From DATEDA01 sp963789885 (GTDB lineage Bacteria > Pseudomonadota > Gammaproteobacteria > Burkholderiales > SG8-39), in assembly GCA_963789885.1 (NCBI GenBank), contig CAWBNB010000010.1:124001-188000 (forward strand): a stretch of DNA of 64,000 bases, in the 5' to 3' direction. Both the position numbers and the translations under genes were made by a program. Positions 26,786 to 35,783 of this stretch are shown here, one piece after another; within the stretch, counting starts at the first letter, position 1, and every line of letters starts with the position of its first letter. Below the pieces are notes generated by a model. It searched no databases and was not told the origin of the DNA. It worked only from the letters and a program-made list of their open reading frames with translations.

Positions 26786-26964
26786 CGTCGGGTAGACAGA
26801 TGGTCATGCCCAATAGGCACCGAACGTCCGATTGACTGCGGCCGCCGGCGCCACTACCCTGCTGACCGCGCTGGATTTCCCGTCGTCCGGACCGAGCATC
26901 TACGCGTACATCCAAGAGTCAATTCCCGGGGTCGGCTCTATCCCGTTCCCAAGGAGCGAAAAAC

Positions 26965-28473
26965 GTGACGCACTGGTCAAGCTTGAAGTGGAAGGTGTGG
27001 CTGCCGCTGCTGGCCGCAACAATGCTCGGCGTTGCCGGATGCGGCGAGGAGAAGCCGGCACCGCCGAAGGCCGACGCCGCGGCCGATGCCGCGAAGGCGA
27101 AGGCGGAGGCCGACGCGGCCGCAGCGGCGGCCAAGGAAAAGGCCGCGCTCGAGACGGCGATCGACGCCTACGTCTACGGCTACCCGCTCATCACCATGGA
27201 GATGACGCGTCGGCGGTCGACCAACGTGGAGAAGCCCGAGGGCGACCGCGCGCCGATGGGCCAGTTCGCCAAGCTGCGCACCTATCCGAACGCGTCGTTC
27301 AAGACCGTCACCGCGCCCAACGCCGACACCCTCTACACCGTCGTCTGGCTGGACGTGTCCAAGGAGCCGTGGGTCGTCAGCATCCCCGACTTCAAGGGCC
27401 GCTACGCGCTGTTCCCCATGCTCAGCGGCTGGACCGACGTGTTCCAGGTGCCGGGCAAGCGGACGACGGGCACCGGGGCACAGAAGTACGCGATCACGGG
27501 ACCGGGCTGGACCGGGACGCTGCCGGCCGGCGTGACCGAGTACAAGTCGCCGACCGGCATGGTCTGGCTGCTCGGCCGCATCTACTGCACCGGCACGCCC
27601 GAGGACTACAAGGCCGTGCATGCGCTCCAGGACCGGATGTCCGTCGTTCCGCTGTCGGCGTACGGCAAGCCGTTCAAGCCTGAGCCCGGCAAGGTCGACG
27701 CAGCGTGGGAATCAAAGGCGCCGGTGCGGGACGAGGTCAACGGGATGGATGGCGCGGCGTACTTCAAGCTGCTCGCCGAGCTGATGAAGACGAGCCCGCC
27801 GGCCGCCGAGGATGCGCCGATGGTGACGAAACTCGCGACGATCGGCCTCGTGCCGGGCCAGGACTTCGACGCCGCGAAGCTCGACCCGGCGGTGGCGAAG
27901 GGCATCGCCGGCGCGCCGAAGCCCGCGCAGGAAAGGATCATGGGGTGGTTCAAGGAGGCCATCAAGGCGGGCGACGCGACGTTCGAGAACGGCTGGCTGT
28001 TCACGACCAAGACCGGTCTCTACGGTACGAACTACAACCAGCGCGCGCTGATCACGGCGATCGGGCTCGGCGCCAACCGCCCGCAGGATGCCGTCTATCC
28101 CACCTCGGAGGAAGACGCCGAGGGCAAGGCGTACAGCGGCGAGAACAAGTACGTGATCCACTTCGACAAGGGCCAGCTGCCGCCGGCGGAAGCGTTCTGG
28201 TCGATCACGATGTACAACGCCGAGTACTTCTTCGTCGCCAACCCGCTCAACCGCTACAACGTGAGCTCGCGCAGCCGCTTCAAGCCGAACAAGGACGGCT
28301 CGATCGACGTCTACGTCCAGAACGAATCGCCGGGCAAGGACAAGGAGGCGAACTGGCTGCCCGCGCCGAAGGACAAGTTCGTCCTGATGCTGCGCGTGTA
28401 CTGGCCGCGGGAGAAACCGCCGTCGATCCTCGACGGAACGTGGAAGCCGACGCCCGTCAAGAAGTCTGGCTGA
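26965..28473 (+). CDS. DUF1254/DUF1214 domain lipoprotein
   Basis: A 502-aa protein with a lipoprotein signal: GVAGCGEE places the lipidated cysteine near residue 26. An alanine-lysine-rich helical spacer (about 32-65) leads to the DUF1254 domain (AYVYGYPLITMEMTRR, APNADTLYTVVWLDVSKEPW) and then DUF1214 (QLPPAEAFWSITMYNAEYFFV near residue 405, ending LPAPKDKFVLMLRVYWP). The pair of domains is common in Proteobacteria; function is unproven, although relation to envelope or xenobiotic response has been suggested. AAGGAG lies about 9 bp before the GTG start. It appears monocistronic. Confidence 0.9.
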   Translation: MTHWSSLKWKVWLPLLAATMLGVAGCGEEKPAPPKADAAADAAKAKAEADAAAAAAKEKAALETAIDAYVYGYPLITMEMTRRRSTNVEKPEGDRAPMGQFAKLRTYPNASFKTVTAPNADTLYTVVWLDVSKEPWVVSIPDFKGRYALFPMLSGWTDVFQVPGKRTTGTGAQKYAITGPGWTGTLPAGVTEYKSPTGMVWLLGRIYCTGTPEDYKAVHALQDRMSVVPLSAYGKPFKPEPGKVDAAWESKAPVRDEVNGMDGAAYFKLLAELMKTSPPAAEDAPMVTKLATIGLVPGQDFDAAKLDPAVAKGIAGAPKPAQERIMGWFKEAIKAGDATFENGWLFTTKTGLYGTNYNQRALITAIGLGANRPQDAVYPTSEEDAEGKAYSGENKYVIHFDKGQLPPAEAFWSITMYNAEYFFVANPLNRYNVSSRSRFKPNKDGSIDVYVQNESPGKDKEANWLPAPKDKFVLMLRVYWPREKPPSILDGTWKPTPVKKSG

Positions 28474-28566
28474 TCATCGCCTGATCGTCGCCGGGCTCGG
28501 CTTCGCGATATCGCTGGGCCGCGCCCGATTTTCTCGCGGTGCGCCCGGCGCGCCTAAACTCCGTTC

Positions 28567-29544
28567 ATGGCCGCGAAGCGCCCGTCCCGCCGCCCGAGCC
28601 TCGCCCCGCGCAAGGAAAAGCGCGGGCTCGACGCGGCGCAGATCGCGCTCCCGCCGGACGCGCCCGAGGTCGCGCCGCTCGTCGCCGAGGTCCGGGCCGC
28701 CGGTGGCGCGCCGATCGGCGCCTACCGCGAGCCGCTTTCGGGCCGCGCGATGCTGCTCGCGGCGCTGCCGATCGCCGCCGTGCAGCCGACGCCGTTCCAG
28801 CGGGATCTGTCGCCGACGCATACGAAGCGCCTCGCGCAGAAGATCGACGAAGCCGGGGCGTTCCTCGACCCGATCATCGTCGTGCGCGGCGAGGACGGCC
28901 GGCTGTGGACGCCCAACGGCCGCCACCGCCTCGCGGCGGCCAAGGTGCTCGGGCTCAAGCAGATCTCGGCGCTCGTCTCGCCGGACGAGCGGCTCGCGTT
29001 CCGGATCCTCGCGCTGAACACCGAGAAGGCGCACAACCTCAAGGACCGCAGCCTCGAGGTGATCCGCATGGCGCGGAACCTCGCAAAGCGCCAGCCGCGC
29101 GCGAAGGAGAGCGAATTCGCCGCCGAGTTCGAGGCGGCGGAGTTTCTCACCCTGGGGATCCTCTACGAGGAGGACGCCCGGTTCGCCGGCGGCGCCTACG
29201 GGCCGTTCCTGAAGAAGGTCGACCGCTTCTCCGAGCGCACGCTGCCCGTCACCTTACGCGAGCGCGAGGGCTACGCTGCCCGGCTGCGGGGCATCGATAC
29301 CGAGGTACGCAGGATCGTGAAGACGCTCGAGGCGCGCGGGTTCAAATCGCCGTACCTCCGCACCTACGTGGTCGCGCGCATCAACCCGGTGCGATTCCAT
29401 CGCACCAAGCCGGGAGACAAGAAGCCGCCGATGCCGATCGCGGAAGCCCTCACCCGGATGTCCGCCGCGGCCAAGCGCTTTGACGCGAAGAGCGTCAAGG
29501 CGGGCGATCTCGCGCTCGTCGCGGCGCTCGCGCCCGAGGGTTAG
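28567..29544 (+). CDS. ParB-like nuclease-domain protein
   Basis: A 325-aa protein with a basic N-terminal tail (MAAKRPSRRPSLAPRKEK) and a ParB N-terminal-type domain: PTPFQRDLSPTHTKRLAQKI and DPIIVVRGEDGRLWTPNGRHRLAAAKVLG, the last being the GxHR-like box 2 with Arg/His retained. A helical C-terminal half (RSLEVIRMARNLAKR) follows. No ParA gene is nearby, so it is unlikely to be the chromosome-partition ParB, which usually pairs with ParA. The ParB fold is now known to bind CTP in several proteins, but whether this one does is unknown. The gene stands alone after a 93-bp gap, with TAAACT 6 bp before ATG. Confidence 0.75.
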   Translation: MAAKRPSRRPSLAPRKEKRGLDAAQIALPPDAPEVAPLVAEVRAAGGAPIGAYREPLSGRAMLLAALPIAAVQPTPFQRDLSPTHTKRLAQKIDEAGAFLDPIIVVRGEDGRLWTPNGRHRLAAAKVLGLKQISALVSPDERLAFRILALNTEKAHNLKDRSLEVIRMARNLAKRQPRAKESEFAAEFEAAEFLTLGILYEEDARFAGGAYGPFLKKVDRFSERTLPVTLREREGYAARLRGIDTEVRRIVKTLEARGFKSPYLRTYVVARINPVRFHRTKPGDKKPPMPIAEALTRMSAAAKRFDAKSVKAGDLALVAALAPEG

Positions 29545-29599
29545 GGAGTCGGCGCGCGCGGACGGGATACACTCCGTCGCGCGCCACCGCGCCTCACTC

Positions 29600-30749
29600 T
29601 CAGATCGACGCGTAGACCGCGCGCTCGAACTGTTCGTACACTTTCATGAACGGCGCTTCGACGAAGGGTAGCGTCTGCGTCATGATCGTCCCTGCGACGT
29701 CCTTCGCCGGGTCGAACCAGAAGTGCGTGTTCAGCACGCCAGCCCAGCCCTGCGAACCCGCGGAACGCATGCCCTTCACGTCCTGTTCCATGCGCGCGAA
29801 TCCGAAGCTATGCGTCTTGGGCGTGCCCGGGAACAGCTCGCAGTCGGCGGTGATCGCCGGCACGACGGTCACGAGCTTGCGGACCCGCAGGTTGCCGATC
29901 TGGTTCGCGAGCATGGTCTGCGACGCCCTTTTCGGTGAGCACTCGGCGGCCCTCCAGCGCGCCCTTGTTCAGGAACATGCGCATGAAGCGCATGTAGTCG
30001 CCGACGGTCGAATAGAGCGAGTGGCCCATGCCGTAGAACTCGGGGTGCGGCGGTGGCGCGATCTCGAACGGCGCGAACTTTCCGTCTTCGCCGCGCGCGC
30101 TGACCGAAGCCAGGCGCGCCGCCAGCGCACCTTCGCACTCGAAGGCGGTGCTCGCCATGCCCAGCGGACCGAAGATCTCGTCCTGGCAGAACTTGTCGAT
30201 GCGACGGCCATCGACAGCCTCGACCACCTGGCCCAGCCAGTCGATGCCGATGCCGTAGTCCCAGCGCGTTCCGGGGTCGAACACCATCGGGTAGAACAAC
30301 GACGACTTCAGGCCCGACAGGATCGTCGGGTGGCCGGTCTTCGCCATCCAGCGCGGCACGTCGGGGTTCCAGAATTCGTACGCGAAGCCCGACGTATGCG
30401 TCGCGAGATTGCGGATCGTCGCACGCGACTTCGGTGCGCGAAGGCGCGGCGTGTCGCCGTCGAAGCCATCGAGTACCTGGACTTTCGAGAACTCGGGGAG
30501 AATGCTCTGGACCGTGGCCTCCATGTCGAGCTTGCCCCGGTCGATCAGGATCATCGCAGCCGTGGAGCCGACACCCTTCGTCATCGAAAAGATCCGGAAC
30601 ACCGTGTCCAGGCCCATCGGACGGCCAGGTGCGCATTCGCCGGCCGCACCGCTCCATTTCAACCCGGCCGCGTTGCCGACCATCGCAACCAGCCCGGGAG
30701 CCGCCCCGGAAGACACGCCCTTGGAAAGAACCTCGTCCAATGCGCTCAT
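29600..30749 (-). pseudogene. Serine hydrolase, class C beta-lactamase family, frameshifted near 29918
   Basis: The first frame holds SMTK (Ser55-xx-Lys58), the nucleophile/base pair of the beta-lactamase/esterase family, and WDYGIGIDWLG, the Tyr region. The last part, MLANQIGNLRVRKL through GFARMEQDV to the stop, is in the next frame. One extra base near 29915-29925 splits them; the repaired protein has about 382 residues. The third motif region reads SQGWAGVLNTHFW. No signal peptide, so an intracellular esterase or amide hydrolase is more likely than a beta-lactamase. AGGAG precedes ATG 30749 on the minus strand. An indel error is likely. Confidence 0.83.
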
Positions 30750-31001
30750 GATCGTCTCCTCTTCTCCCGGCTACGGGATCGGCTGTGGATGGAGCCATCG
30801 GCAGGACTGCTGGGCACGCTCTCCGTCCGGCCAGTTCCCGCTTCGGCAACGATACTCCACGCAAAGGAGCGCCGTCGAACTCGGCGCAAACGTGCCGCGG
30901 GCTGCTCTTGAAAGAACGGAGCCAACAGGGCGACGGGCCGCTCCCGACGCGAAGCGGTCGTGCAAATCCGACCATCAGCGCGCATCGTTCGAGGCTGGCC
31001 C

Positions 31002-31562
31002 ATGAATCGAAGATCCATCGCATCGGTTGTCTTGCTCGTCCTTGCTTGGGGGGCGACGGATGCACTGGCACAGCGGAAGGAGGTCTCTGCAATGACGCTC
31101 AAATTGATGTCGGCAGCTTTCGCCCAGGGCGGCGAAATTCCGTCGAAGTACACCTGTGAAGGACAGGACGTCTCGCCGCCGCTTGCCTGGTCCGGTGCAC
31201 CGGCCAACACGAAGAGCCTTGCGCTCGTCGTCGACGATCCCGACGCCCCCGATCCGGCCGCGCCGAAGATGACCTGGGTACATTGGGTGCTCTACAACCT
31301 CCCGACGAGCGTGAGCTCACTTCCGGAAGGCGCAACACCGCTGCCCGCGGGAACGCTGGAGGGCGTGAACGACTGGAAGCGCACCGGTTACGGCGGCCCC
31401 TGCCCACCCGTCGGCCGGCACCGCTACTTTCACAAGCTCTACGCGCTCGACACGATGCTGCCCGATCTCGGCAGGCCGTCGAAGGCGAAGCTCGAAGCGC
31501 GGATCAAGGGCCACGTCATCGCGCAGGTCGAACTCGTGGGGACCTACCAGAAACGCAAGTAA
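31002..31562 (+). CDS. YbhB/YbcL-type phosphatidylethanolamine-binding (PEBP) family protein
   Basis: A 186-aa protein with a signal peptide (SVVLLVLAWGATDALAQ, cleaved near residue 24), so periplasmic. The PEBP fold shows YTCEGQDVSPPLAW, LVVDDPDAPDP and GYGGPCPPVGRHRYFHKLYALD, which are the ligand-pocket motifs including the conserved Asp, His and Arg. The role of bacterial YbhB/YbcL proteins is unclear; a small anionic group is thought to bind in the pocket. A 252-bp gap separates it from the divergent serine hydrolase, with nothing recognisable in it. Confidence 0.88.
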   Translation: MNRRSIASVVLLVLAWGATDALAQRKEVSAMTLKLMSAAFAQGGEIPSKYTCEGQDVSPPLAWSGAPANTKSLALVVDDPDAPDPAAPKMTWVHWVLYNLPTSVSSLPEGATPLPAGTLEGVNDWKRTGYGGPCPPVGRHRYFHKLYALDTMLPDLGRPSKAKLEARIKGHVIAQVELVGTYQKRK

Positions 31563-31605
31563 GTCCGAAAGCCGAGACTTGAACTGGCCGGTTGCCGCGT
31601 GGGCG

Positions 31606-31779
31606 TCATCGCTTGAGCGCCTTCGCTGCGCGCTCCAGGTCGTTTATCATTTTGTTGAGGTGCGCATACAAGCGGGCTTCGACGCGCTGCCACTCTTTGA
31701 TCGCCTTGCGTACGGCGGCAAAGGAACCCGTCACTTTGCTTTTTTGGCGTTTCGTCGCTTTGCTTCTTTGGCGTTTCAT
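31606..31779 (-). CDS. Small lysine/arginine-rich hypothetical protein
   Basis: A 57-residue protein not recognised by family. ATG 31779 has TTAGGAG nine bases upstream, a good ribosome site. The first 16 residues after Met are a near-perfect duplication (KRQRSKAT KRQKSKVT), matched at DNA level by two 24-base repeats that differ at two bases. The rest is an amphipathic helix (VRKAIKEWQRVEARLYAHLNKMINDLERAAKALKR) that could form a coiled coil. Codons such as AGA, AAA and TTT are much more AT-rich than in neighbouring genes, pointing to transfer. It may bind nucleic acid through the basic tail; this is inference. Confidence 0.55.
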   Translation of the reverse strand: MKRQRSKATKRQKSKVTGSFAAVRKAIKEWQRVEARLYAHLNKMINDLERAAKALKR

Positions 31780-32098
31780 CTCTTCAGCTCCTAAGTGAAC
31801 ACGGTTACGCTGGACATTCCTCCGAGACAGCCCAAACATTCTCGGACAGCGTCTCGTACTCTCTTTGCGTGAGATCAACTAGACGACACTTAGCCGGCCC
31901 GCACGGGACCGCGGGACCTTCGATCAGCCTCGCACCTAGTGGACTTCGAGGAAGATTGGCATGCTAGGCCACACCCGAACTTTCCCCATCACCGCCGAGA
32001 AGGTCGGTATCGAGACAACGACGTACGTGCGCAACAGCCGCCGCCCATTCCTCGGCGCTCGCGCTCGTCCGGGCGAGCGAGGAGCGCGCCGTAACCGG
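31780..32098. other. Lower-GC intergenic region with a possible broken small ORF
   Basis: A 319-bp gap, noticeably poorer in G+C than the surroundings at its left side. On the minus strand an open frame from 31963 to a TAA at 31805 encodes 52 residues including CGPAKCRLVDLTQREYETL and SENVWAVSEECPA, protein-like but with no ATG, GTG or TTG start. An ATG at 31962 in the neighbouring frame (MPIFLEVH) could be its start if one base is wrong. It lies 25 bp upstream of the lysine-rich gene. The right half, 31970-32098, shows nothing recognisable. Confidence 0.35.
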
Positions 32099-33073
32099 CT
32101 ACTGCTTCTTCAGCCCGATGAGCGTCATCAGCTGCGCGAGCTCGGCGTCTTCCTTCGCGATCACCTCGCCGAACTCCGCCGACGGCATGAAGGCCGGGCG
32201 CACGCCGAGCTTCTCGGCGGAGCGCGCGAAATCCGGGCTCTCGGCGGTCTGGCGGATCGCGCCCTCGAGCGCGACGATCACCGGCCGCGGCGTGCCGCGC
32301 GGGACCGCGATGCCGCGCCACGCCTCGAGCGAGACGTCGATCCCCTGCTCCTTCGCCGTCGGCACGTCGGGCAGCGCCGGGTCGCGCGCCGGGATCATCG
32401 CCGCCAGCAGCCGCACGTTGCCCGACTTCACCTGCGAGGCGAGCGCGCCCGGGAGCTGCACGAGCACGTCGACGTGTCCGCCGAGCAGGTTCGGCACCAC
32501 CTGCGCGGCGGCGTAGGGGACGTCGACGACTTTGACGCCCGCCGCGTGGAACAGCGCCACCGACGAGATGTGCGTGTGGCTGCCGATGCCGGAGTTGCCG
32601 ACGGTGATCACGCCCGGCCGGGCCTTCGCGTCGTCCATCAGATCGCCTAGCGACTTCCACTTCGCGTCGCCGCGCACCGCGACCACCGGCGATTCGACCA
32701 GCACGCGCGCCACCGGATCGAACGCCTTGTAGTCGAACGCGAGCTGGCCCGAGTGATACGTGGTGGAGATCGAATTCGAGTTCCAGACGAGCGCGTAGCC
32801 GTCGGGTTTCTGGCTCGCGACGTGCTTGTAGCCGATCGCGCCGCCGGCACCGGGGCGGTTGACGACGAGCACGGTCTGGCCGAGCTGCTTCGACATGCCC
32901 TCGGCGAGCAGGCGCGCGGTGACGTCGGCCGAGGTGCCGGCAGGGAAGAGCACGGTGATCTCGATATTGCCGCGCTGCGGGTATGGCGGCTCCTGCGCGC
33001 GGGTCAAGCCCATCGGAGCTAGCGCCGGCAGCGCAGCGCAAGCGAGCAGCAGGGTTCTCCTGGTGACTCTCAT
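32099..33073 (-). CDS. Tripartite tricarboxylate transporter (Bug) substrate-binding protein
   Basis: Periplasmic binding protein, 324 aa. Its signal, MRVTRRTLLLACAALPALAPMG, contains a twin-arginine-like RRTLLL, unlike the Sec-type signals of most other copies here. ITVLFPAGTSADV replaces the common PFPPGG loop; VLVVNRPGAGGAIG and DGYALVWNSNS follow. It is the last gene of a minus-strand run with a Gfo/Idh/MocA dehydrogenase 9 bp upstream, suggesting that the bound compound is a substrate of that dehydrogenase. No TctAB genes nearby. Confidence 0.92.
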   Translation of the reverse strand: MRVTRRTLLLACAALPALAPMGLTRAQEPPYPQRGNIEITVLFPAGTSADVTARLLAEGMSKQLGQTVLVVNRPGAGGAIGYKHVASQKPDGYALVWNSNSISTTYHSGQLAFDYKAFDPVARVLVESPVVAVRGDAKWKSLGDLMDDAKARPGVITVGNSGIGSHTHISSVALFHAAGVKVVDVPYAAAQVVPNLLGGHVDVLVQLPGALASQVKSGNVRLLAAMIPARDPALPDVPTAKEQGIDVSLEAWRGIAVPRGTPRPVIVALEGAIRQTAESPDFARSAEKLGVRPAFMPSAEFGEVIAKEDAELAQLMTLIGLKKQ

Positions 33074-33082
33074 CGCTTCCTC

Positions 33083-34096
33083 CTAAGCCTTCTCGTCTGC
33101 GATCACCTCGGCGACCGCCACGCGGCGCCCGGCCCGCGCCGACTCGATCCCGGCGCGGATGACCGCGAGCGAGCGCGTCGCGGCCTCGCCGTCCATCTCG
33201 GGTTTCCCGTCGCCGCGCGCGGCGCGCGCGAACTCCTCCAGCTCATCGACGAACGCATCGGTCTTCGCGACCGCGACCGGCTCCGAGCGCTCGGCGCCCC
33301 GCTTGAGGAACCGCAGGCCCTGGTGGAAGTCGTAGTACGCGCTCGCCTCCTTGCCGTACACGTTCATCAGGTAGTACTCGGAGGCCGACGCGTAGCTTGC
33401 ATTCACCGTCGAGAGCGCGCCGCTCTCGTGCTCGAGGATCAGGCTCGCGACGTCCGGGTTGTCGCCCGGGAGGACGAGCTGCGCGAGGCTGCCGCTCACC
33501 GCCTTCACCGGCCCGAGGAGGTACTCGAGGACGTCGGTGTAGTGAACGCCGATCTGCAGCATCACGCCCCCCGGCATCCCTTCCGCGGTGTAGCGCCACG
33601 AGCTGAGGTCGATCTTGCCCAGCCGGTCGCGGCTGATGTTCGCTTCGGCGTTGACGAGGCGGCCGAAGACGCCGTCGTCGATCTGCCTGCGGATCCACCG
33701 GAACTGGCTCTCGCGCCGGCGCTGGTAGCCGATGGCGAGGACGACGCCTGCCGCCCGGCACGCCTGCGTGATCGCGCGCGCGTCCGCGACGGTGTTGGCG
33801 ATCGGCTTGTCGAGGAAGACGTGCTTCCCGGCTGCCGCGGCGAGCCGCGTCGTTTCGAGGTGGACGTTGTTCGGCGTCGTGTTGACGATCGCCTCGATCG
33901 ACCGGTCCTCGAGGATCGCTTCGTAGCTCGGCGCCGGCCTGCAGTCGTACTTGGCAGCGAACTTCGCGCGCTTCTCCTCCGAGCGCGTGTAGCACGCGGC
34001 GATCTTCAGCCTCCCCGACCGCACGATCGCGTCGGCGAGCACGTCCGACCACCAGCCCATGCCGATGGACGCGACGCGGAGCGGCCCGGCGCTCAT
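33083..34096 (-). CDS. Gfo/Idh/MocA family NAD(P)-dependent oxidoreductase
   Basis: A 337-aa cytoplasmic dehydrogenase, usual family length. The N-terminal Rossmann fold starts VASIGMGWWSDVLADAI with NTTPNNVHLETT; LDKPIAN contains the catalytic lysine (EKP motif equivalent, about residue 94), and the C-terminal domain has QIGVHYTDVLEYLLG with the conserved His. Substrates of the family are sugars, inositols, or aromatic or acid compounds such as phthalate diols. The start overlaps the stop of the GlcG-like gene by 4 bp (ATGA), and the Bug gene follows after 9 bp. Confidence 0.9.
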   Translation of the reverse strand: MSAGPLRVASIGMGWWSDVLADAIVRSGRLKIAACYTRSEEKRAKFAAKYDCRPAPSYEAILEDRSIEAIVNTTPNNVHLETTRLAAAAGKHVFLDKPIANTVADARAITQACRAAGVVLAIGYQRRRESQFRWIRRQIDDGVFGRLVNAEANISRDRLGKIDLSSWRYTAEGMPGGVMLQIGVHYTDVLEYLLGPVKAVSGSLAQLVLPGDNPDVASLILEHESGALSTVNASYASASEYYLMNVYGKEASAYYDFHQGLRFLKRGAERSEPVAVAKTDAFVDELEEFARAARGDGKPEMDGEAATRSLAVIRAGIESARAGRRVAVAEVIADEKA

Positions 34097-34533
34097 TTCC
34101 AGCTCGCCCCGATCGATTCCACCGCCGCCTGCGCGATGCGCGCGTCGGTCTCCCAGTCGCCGCCGCTCACGCCGATGCCCCCCACGCACTCGCCGTCGAC
34201 GAGGATCGGGAAGCCGCCCTCCATCGCGGTCCAGCGCTCGGGGCCGGCGGCGAGCGCGAGGCCGAGCGCGTGCGCGGTGTCGAGCGGCTGCCCCTGCGCC
34301 CCCTGCGTCGTCGTCGGCCGCCGGTTCGACGCCGCGCAGACCGCCTTCGTGGTCGACGAATGCACGGTGTGGAACCGCCCGCCGTCCATCCGCTCGAGCA
34401 CGACGAGGTTGCCGCCGCCATCGGCGATCGCAATCGTGATCGCGATCTTCGCCTCCTCGGCCTTCGCCACCGCGGTCGCGGCCATCTTGCGCGCGCCGGC
34501 GAGAGTCAGACGCTTCGTGTTCGCGACGTACAT
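34093..34533 (-). CDS. GlcG/HbpS family (DUF336, heme-binding-like) protein
   Basis: A 146-aa protein of the GlcG/HbpS fold. Typical features are the helix LTLAGARKMAATAVAKAEE, then TIAIADGGGNLVVLERMDG and the C-terminal GGFPILVDGECVGGIGVSGG. Members include GlcG of the glycolate locus and heme-binding HbpS; many occur in catabolic operons with no known role. Its position between a dehydrogenase and a chromate-transporter-like gene, with 4-bp overlap to the former, suggests a co-expressed accessory protein. Heme binding is not evident from the sequence. Confidence 0.85.
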   Translation of the reverse strand: MYVANTKRLTLAGARKMAATAVAKAEEAKIAITIAIADGGGNLVVLERMDGGRFHTVHSSTTKAVCAASNRRPTTTQGAQGQPLDTAHALGLALAAGPERWTAMEGGFPILVDGECVGGIGVSGGDWETDARIAQAAVESIGASWK

Positions 34534-34544
34534 GCTCGGGACTC

Positions 34545-35063
34545 CTAGATGAGGAAGCCGGCGGCGGCGCCGGCGGCGATCAGGAACAGCGGATGCAGCC
34601 GCGTGAATGCGCTCGCGAGGGCGACGGCGACGGCGATCCCGTAGCCCGCGACGCCGGCGCCCACCCCTTGCGCGAGCACGACGCCGCTCGCGATCACCAG
34701 CCCGACGGTGAGCGGCGCGAGGCCCCGCATCGCGATCGTCTTCCACGGCGCATCGCCGCTGCGGACGTGGAGATGCGCGAACGCGTACACCGCGAGCGAC
34801 GACGGCAGGATGAACGCGACCGGCGCAACGACGGCGGCGAGGAGCCCGCCGAACTGGTACCCGATCAGCGCCGTCACAAGGACGTTCGGTCCCGGCGCGG
34901 CTTGGCTGAGCGCCACTAGGGTGGCGAACTCCTGCCCGCCCAGCCAGCCGTGCTCGATCACGGTGAAGCGGTAGATGTCGGGCAGCATCGTGTGCGCGCC
35001 GCCGACCGATACGATCGACAGTACGGCCAGATGCGCCGCAAACGGCCAGGTCGGATCCGCCAT
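34545..35063 (-). CDS. chrA: Chromate transporter, short-chain ChrA-like subunit
   Basis: A 172-aa membrane protein with several hydrophobic segments. SIVSVGGAHTMLPDIYRFTVIEHGWLGG and ALSQAAPGPNVLVTALIGYQFGG match the conserved first region of CHR transporters (FGG and PGP motifs). Short-chain members act in pairs encoded by adjacent genes, as here, where the partner gene is 7 bp upstream. They are annotated as chromate/sulfate antiporters, but in catabolic clusters the natural substrate may be another anion. The two proteins show the usual ChrA half-sequence likeness to each other. Confidence 0.87.
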   Translation of the reverse strand: MADPTWPFAAHLAVLSIVSVGGAHTMLPDIYRFTVIEHGWLGGQEFATLVALSQAAPGPNVLVTALIGYQFGGLLAAVVAPVAFILPSSLAVYAFAHLHVRSGDAPWKTIAMRGLAPLTVGLVIASGVVLAQGVGAGVAGYGIAVAVALASAFTRLHPLFLIAAGAAAGFLI

Positions 35064-35070
35064 GCCGTCC

Positions 35071-35649
35071 TCAGGCCGGCCACTTCCACGCGCAGGCGAG
35101 GCCGACCGGCGCGAGCGCGAGGACGACCCACGGCAGCGGGATGTGCGCCACGACTGCGGCCCCGAGCGCAACGACCGCGATCGCGACGGCCCACGCGTTC
35201 CGGGGCAGCGCGACGGCGAGCTTGAAACCCATCCCCAGGATCAGTCCGGCGGCCGCGGCGGCGACGCCGATGAAGACGCGCTTCAGCCACGCCACGTCGG
35301 CGAACTGGCGGTAGAGCATCGCGATCGCGATGAAGACGAGGAGCGGCGGCACGAACAGCCCGCCGAGCGCGACCGCCGCGCCGGCCGCGCCGCGAAACCG
35401 CGTGCCGAGCAGGATCGCGACGTTGGCGATGTTCGGCCCGGGCAGGATCTGCGCGATGCTGAGCACCTCGGTGAACTCGCGGTCGGTGAGCCAGCCTTCG
35501 TCCTCGACGATCGTGTGGTGCGCGTACGGCAGCACGCCGCCGATGCCGGAGAGCCCGATGCGCGCGAAGCCCCAGGCGAGCGCGCGGCAGGTGACCGGCG
35601 GCGTCGCGCCCGCCGGCGCGGCTTGCGCCGCGGCAGGAGAATCTTCCAT
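35071..35649 (-). CDS. chrA: Chromate transporter, short-chain ChrA-like subunit (partner)
   Basis: A 192-aa membrane protein, partner of the downstream short ChrA half. GFARIGLSGIGGVLPYAHHTIVEDEGWLT and SIAQILPGPNIANVAILLG hold the family GG and PGPN motifs. First gene of a minus-strand run of five genes (two ChrA halves, GlcG-like, dehydrogenase, Bug protein) with gaps of 11 bp or less, which is most likely one operon. ATG 35649 is chosen because the residues upstream are unlike the family. The natural substrate may be sulfate, chromate or another oxyanion. Confidence 0.86.
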   Translation of the reverse strand: MEDSPAAAQAAPAGATPPVTCRALAWGFARIGLSGIGGVLPYAHHTIVEDEGWLTDREFTEVLSIAQILPGPNIANVAILLGTRFRGAAGAAVALGGLFVPPLLVFIAIAMLYRQFADVAWLKRVFIGVAAAAAGLILGMGFKLAVALPRNAWAVAIAVVALGAAVVAHIPLPWVVLALAPVGLACAWKWPA

Positions 35650-35783
35650 CGGGACGATTATCGGCGAGGGCGTTCGGTCCCGCAACGCGCGGTGCGACGG
35701 ATGCCGCACCCGCGCGGGCGCGCCGCACAGGTGCGGGCAAATTGAGAGTAGAGTGCTGGCCGCCAACCTTAGTGGAGATGCAC

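Noticed and set aside
29600..30749. True beta-lactamase resistance gene
   Set aside because: The SxxK family is broad, no signal peptide is present, and the gene resembles esterase-type serine hydrolases.
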